A stretch of 35,243 nucleotides of DNA from JAFGWO01 sp965603295 (GTDB lineage: Bacteria; BMS3Abin14), in assembly GCA_965603295.1 (NCBI GenBank), contig CBFDCL010000013.1:1-35243 (forward strand), given 5' to 3'. Below are positions 32,611 to 35,243 of this stretch, in pieces. A program made the translations under genes and the position numbers. A model generated the notes under the pieces. The model had not been told where the DNA came from. It did no database searches and worked only from the letters and a program-made list of their open reading frames with translations. Position 1 is the stretch's first letter; every line of letters begins with the position of its first letter.

Positions 32611-33064
32611 GATGTGAGTTTACCGTATGCGCTTTTCAGTTAACAGGGAAAAGTGAGGTTAAATGCCTTTGCGTAAGACCAAGAAAAGCAGCCCCATGCA
32701 GAACCGCAGAGGACGCAGTTAAGGTCTTAAACCGGTAAGATCAAACCCTCCTCCGCTCAGGTTTTCTCTGCGTTCCCCGCGTCCTCGAGCGATCACGCCG
32801 ATGACGTGAGACCGGGCGTGAGGAAAACACGGGTTTAATGCAAAAGCTGTAGAAACCGTCTCAGGTTGAGCTCGCAATAAAAGCGAAAGGAAACTGGAGC
32901 AACCCCATTGCTTGGCCCGGGATTGCCGCGTCGACTTCGCCTTCCTCGACACTCCTCGCAATGACACCGCCTTGGCTCTCTTCGCCCAGTCGCTCAGTCT
33001 CCAGGTCACTTAAGTTAAAACCTCCCCTGCCTTTCTCTCTGGGCCCTGGACTCTGAACTGATGT
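32611..33064. other. Spacer with dispersed repeats between dnaK and the MTH1187 gene
   Basis: The spacer holds GCAGAACCGCAGAGGACGCAG and CTCTGCGTTCCCCGCGTCCTCGAGCG (related to 8761-8872), a partial MITE-like copy at 32931-32965, and phrase-like repeats such as GGCCCTGGACTCTGAACTG. No coding sequence was found. The repeats may derive from several decayed elements. Confidence 0.55.
32931..32965. mobile_element. Partial inverted copy of the MITE-like element
   Basis: Read on the minus strand it begins GTCATTGCGAGGA and ends GACGCGGCAATC, aligning with the left third of the element at 19831-19955, including an exact 12-nt terminal repeat. The rest is missing. Confidence 0.6.
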
Positions 33065-33107
33065 TAAAAAATAGCCCGGCGCTGGTCGTACCCCGCGCCG
33101 GGCTATT
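33065..33107 (-). terminator. dnaK terminator
   Basis: A perfect 13-bp stem AATAGCCCGGCGC/GCGCCGGGCTATT with a 12-nt loop is followed on the minus strand by TTTTTT. It lies just after the dnaK stop at 33130. Confidence 0.9.
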
Positions 33108-33129
33108 GATCGGGACAGGTGTTGATCTA

Positions 33130-35025
33130 TTACTGATCGGTGTACTCGGCGTCCACGACGTCTTCGTCAGCCGGTGCCTCTTCTTCGCCGGCGGAACCCT
33201 CCTCCGGGGAGGCATCTCCCGCTGCGGACTGAGCCGCGTAAAGGACCTCAGCAAGTTTGTGGGAAGCCTGGCTGATTTCTTCGATAGCGGATTCCATTTC
33301 GGCCTTTTCCGTTCCTTTCATGGTCTCCCGCCCCTTTTCAAGAGCCGCTTCAATGTTGGAAGCATCTTCCTCCGAAACCTTGTCGCGATTCTCCTTCAGG
33401 TTCCGGTCCACTTCGTAGATAAGGGAATCCAGCCTGTTGCGGGCCTCCACCACTTCCTTCTTCTTGATATCCTCTTCGCCGTGGGATTCGGCGTCCTTGA
33501 CCATCCTGTCGATCTCCTCGCTGGAGATCCCGCTGGATGCCTCGATGCGGATGGACTGCTCCTTACTCGTGGCCGTGTCCTTGGCGGAAACGTGTACGAT
33601 CCCGTCGGCATCGATGTTGAAGGTAACCTCGATCTTGGGCATACCCCGACGCGCGGGGGGTAGGCCGATCAGGTGAAACTTCCCCAGGGTCCTGTTGTCC
33701 GGGGCCATCTGCCTCTCACCCTGCAGGACGTGAATCTCCACCTGGGTCTGATTGTCCTCAGCAGTGGTGAACATCTCGGATTTCCGCGTTGGTATGGTCG
33801 TATTCCTGGGGATAAGGGGGGTCATGACTCCGCCAAGGGTTTCAATTCCCATGGAAAGAGGGGTAACGTCCAGGAGAAGGACGTCCTTGACCTCGCCGGC
33901 CAGAACACCCGCCTGGACGGCTGCTCCGAGAGCCACCACTTCATCCGGGTTAACTCCCTTGTGGGGTTCCTTCCCGAATAGATCCTGGACGGTCTTCTGA
34001 ACGAGAGGGATGCGCGTGGAACCACCCACGAGCACAACCTCGTCGATATCCGCGGGCTTCATCCCGGCGTCCTTGAGGGCCTGTTTGCAGGGGCCTACCG
34101 TTTTTTTGACGATGTCCTCGATCATCTGCTCGAACTTGGCCCTTGTAAGTTTGATGTTCATATGCTTCGGGCCGCTCTGGTCGGCGGTGACAAAAGGCAG
34201 GTTGATATCGGTTTCCTGGGTGGAAGACAGCTCGATTTTCGCCTTTTCGGAAGCCTCTTTGAGCCTCTGCATGGCCATGGGATCGCCGGAAAGATCGATT
34301 CCCTGATCCTTCTTGAACTCTGTCACGAGGTACTCGATGATGACCTGGTCGATGTTATCCCCGCCGAGATGTGTGTCACCGTTGGTGCTCTTGACTTCCA
34401 CGACGTTGTCTCCAACCTCGAGGATGGAGATATCAAAGGTTCCGCCCCCGAAGTCGTAGACAGCAATCTTCTCATCGCTTTTCTTGTCCAGGCCATAGGC
34501 CAGAGCAGCAGCGGTTGGCTCGTTGACAATGCGAAGCACCTCGAGGCCAGCGATCTTCCCGGAGTCCTTTGTGGCCTGCCTCTGGCTGTCGTTAAAATAG
34601 GCCGGTACGGTGATCACCGCCTGCGTAACCTTCTGCCCGAGATGGTCTTCCGCCGCTTTCTTGAGCTTTTGAAGGATCATGGCGGAGATCTCAGGAGGGG
34701 TGTAGTCTTTTCCCTCGATGTTGATCACCGCGTTGCCCGAACTGTCCTTGGAAACCTTGTACGGGACGATCCTGATCTCTTCGGGGACCTCCTCCTTGCG
34801 GCGGCCCATGAAACGCTTGATGGAGTAGACTGTATTCTGCGGGTTGGTGACCGCCTGGCGTTTGGCTACCTGGCCGACAAGGCGCTCGTCGTCCTTGGTA
34901 AAACCAACCACCGAGGGAGTCGTGCGTCCGCCCTCTTCATTGGGGATGATCTTGGGGCTGCCCCCCTCCATGACGGCAACGGCGGAGTTGGTCGTCCCGA
35001 GGTCGATCCCGATCACTTTAGACAT
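33130..35025 (-). CDS. dnaK: Molecular chaperone DnaK (Hsp70)
   Basis: This 631-residue cytosolic chaperone is full length. The ATPase domain (1 to about 385) contains IGIDLGTTNSAVAVMEGG at the start, NEPTAAALAYGLDK near 167-180, DFGGGTFDISIL near 192-203 and VLVGGSTRIPLVQ near 336-348. The Gram-negative insert lies around KRFMGRRKEEV (71-81). The substrate-binding domain follows, with DVTPLSMGIETLGG near 388-401, and the C-terminus ends VVDAEYTDQ, close to the usual VVDAEYEE. The ATG is preceded by TAAGGAGGAATTTAAG. A TTGACA box lies about 90 nt upstream, but no CIRCE element is visible, so heat control (sigma-32 or other) is unclear. GrpE and DnaJ are not in the window. Confidence 0.98.
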   Translation of the reverse strand: MSKVIGIDLGTTNSAVAVMEGGSPKIIPNEEGGRTTPSVVGFTKDDERLVGQVAKRQAVTNPQNTVYSIKRFMGRRKEEVPEEIRIVPYKVSKDSSGNAVINIEGKDYTPPEISAMILQKLKKAAEDHLGQKVTQAVITVPAYFNDSQRQATKDSGKIAGLEVLRIVNEPTAAALAYGLDKKSDEKIAVYDFGGGTFDISILEVGDNVVEVKSTNGDTHLGGDNIDQVIIEYLVTEFKKDQGIDLSGDPMAMQRLKEASEKAKIELSSTQETDINLPFVTADQSGPKHMNIKLTRAKFEQMIEDIVKKTVGPCKQALKDAGMKPADIDEVVLVGGSTRIPLVQKTVQDLFGKEPHKGVNPDEVVALGAAVQAGVLAGEVKDVLLLDVTPLSMGIETLGGVMTPLIPRNTTIPTRKSEMFTTAEDNQTQVEIHVLQGERQMAPDNRTLGKFHLIGLPPARRGMPKIEVTFNIDADGIVHVSAKDTATSKEQSIRIEASSGISSEEIDRMVKDAESHGEEDIKKKEVVEARNRLDSLIYEVDRNLKENRDKVSEEDASNIEAALEKGRETMKGTEKAEMESAIEEISQASHKLAEVLYAAQSAAGDASPEEGSAGEEEAPADEDVVDAEYTDQ

Positions 35026-35151
35026 CTTAAATTCCTCCTTAAGTCCTCATAAAATTTAACAAATAAAACCTTTCTACCTTAACTTCTGTAAAACTAACCA
35101 CGAACACGCTTCTGTCAACGGGAAGGGGAACTAGTCCTGCTCCTGCTCCTG

Positions 35152-35243
35152 GAGACTCATGTCTGTCCAATCCAGAGGACTCATGTCTGTCCAGAGGACT
35201 CATGTCTGTCCAGAGGACTAATGTCTGTCCAGAGGACTCATGT
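35152..35243. repeat. 19-bp tandem repeat at the window edge
   Basis: At least four and a half copies of AGAGGACTCATGTCTGTCC (one with TAATG) run into the right edge; the first unit is interrupted by AATCC. Each unit contains GTCC-AGA-GGAC, a small stem, and GGAC...GTCC around TCATGTCT. It is noncoding as far as visible. Confidence 0.9.

Noticed and set aside
34162..35052. 296-residue ORF antisense to dnaK
   Set aside because: Shadow of a highly conserved gene; no independent signals.
35152..35243. CRISPR array
   Set aside because: Units abut directly with no unique spacers and there are no cas genes.

Overview
The window reads as chromosomal DNA from a Gram-negative, probably deltaproteobacterial (Desulfobacterota/Desulfuromonadales-like) bacterium. 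The clues are: a citrate synthase of the mitochondrial/Geobacter-like type; a DnaK with the Gram-negative insert in its ATPase domain; outer-membrane beta-barrel proteins and an Lgt-type lipoprotein enzyme; a giant cyclic beta-glucan synthase; and a selenocysteine-containing redoxin. Base composition looks moderately GC-rich by eye (not computed). No phage, plasmid, CRISPR or defence genes were seen. Most of the window is a housekeeping and envelope gene set separated by repeat-rich spacers.

Layout. 1-850: repeat arrays, hairpins and a 43-residue membrane protein. 855-2286: a TauE/SafE exporter, then the collapsed remains of two genes (a permease and a beta-helix protein) fused at about 1999. 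2366-4768 (minus): nth and polX, a base-excision-repair pair. 4989-5984: a TGS-domain GTPase ending in an 18-bp inverted repeat. 6191-8760: a zinc/manganese ABC importer in the order binding protein, ATPase, permease. 8933-9643: an FNR-like flavoprotein with a clear terminator. 9787-10845 (minus): an outer-membrane protein. 11281-12066: an NYN-LOTUS protein with a candidate sigma-54 promoter. 12278-12499: a glutaredoxin-like selenoprotein with two in-frame UGA codons. 12646-16269 (minus): two unknown proteins, an Smr protein, a PP-loop ATPase and citrate synthase. 16653-18724: an FlK-type thioesterase and a CPA1 Na+/H+ antiporter. 18903-21881 (minus): a divergent Lgt, an FHA protein and a barrel protein with a LytR-C-like tail. 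21974-22256: a decayed gene. 22628-31864 (minus): a 3078-residue cyclic beta-1,2-glucan synthase. 32135-32211 (minus): tRNA-Arg(CCG). 32302-32610 (minus): an MTH1187-family protein. 33130-35025 (minus): dnaK. A 19-bp tandem repeat runs off the right edge.

The strongest discovery is the selenoprotein at 12278-12499, which simple ORF calling misses. Both UGA codons are followed, at exactly the same distance (18 nt), by a stem-loop with the same CGGGA loop. That is what twin bacterial SECIS elements should look like. The protein fits the known 'Uxx-star' glutaredoxin-like family: one Sec in the redox motif and one three codons before the stop.

Other points of interest are a 14-bp direct repeat of the tRNA-Arg 3' end that brackets the giant glucan synthase gene, and a pervasive grammar of degenerate 7-8-mer arrays in the spacers, often as complementary pairs that could fold into long hairpins. 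There are also a MITE-like 125-bp element with a partial second copy, and several proteins with altered signature residues (GTPase G4 motif, Lgt signature).
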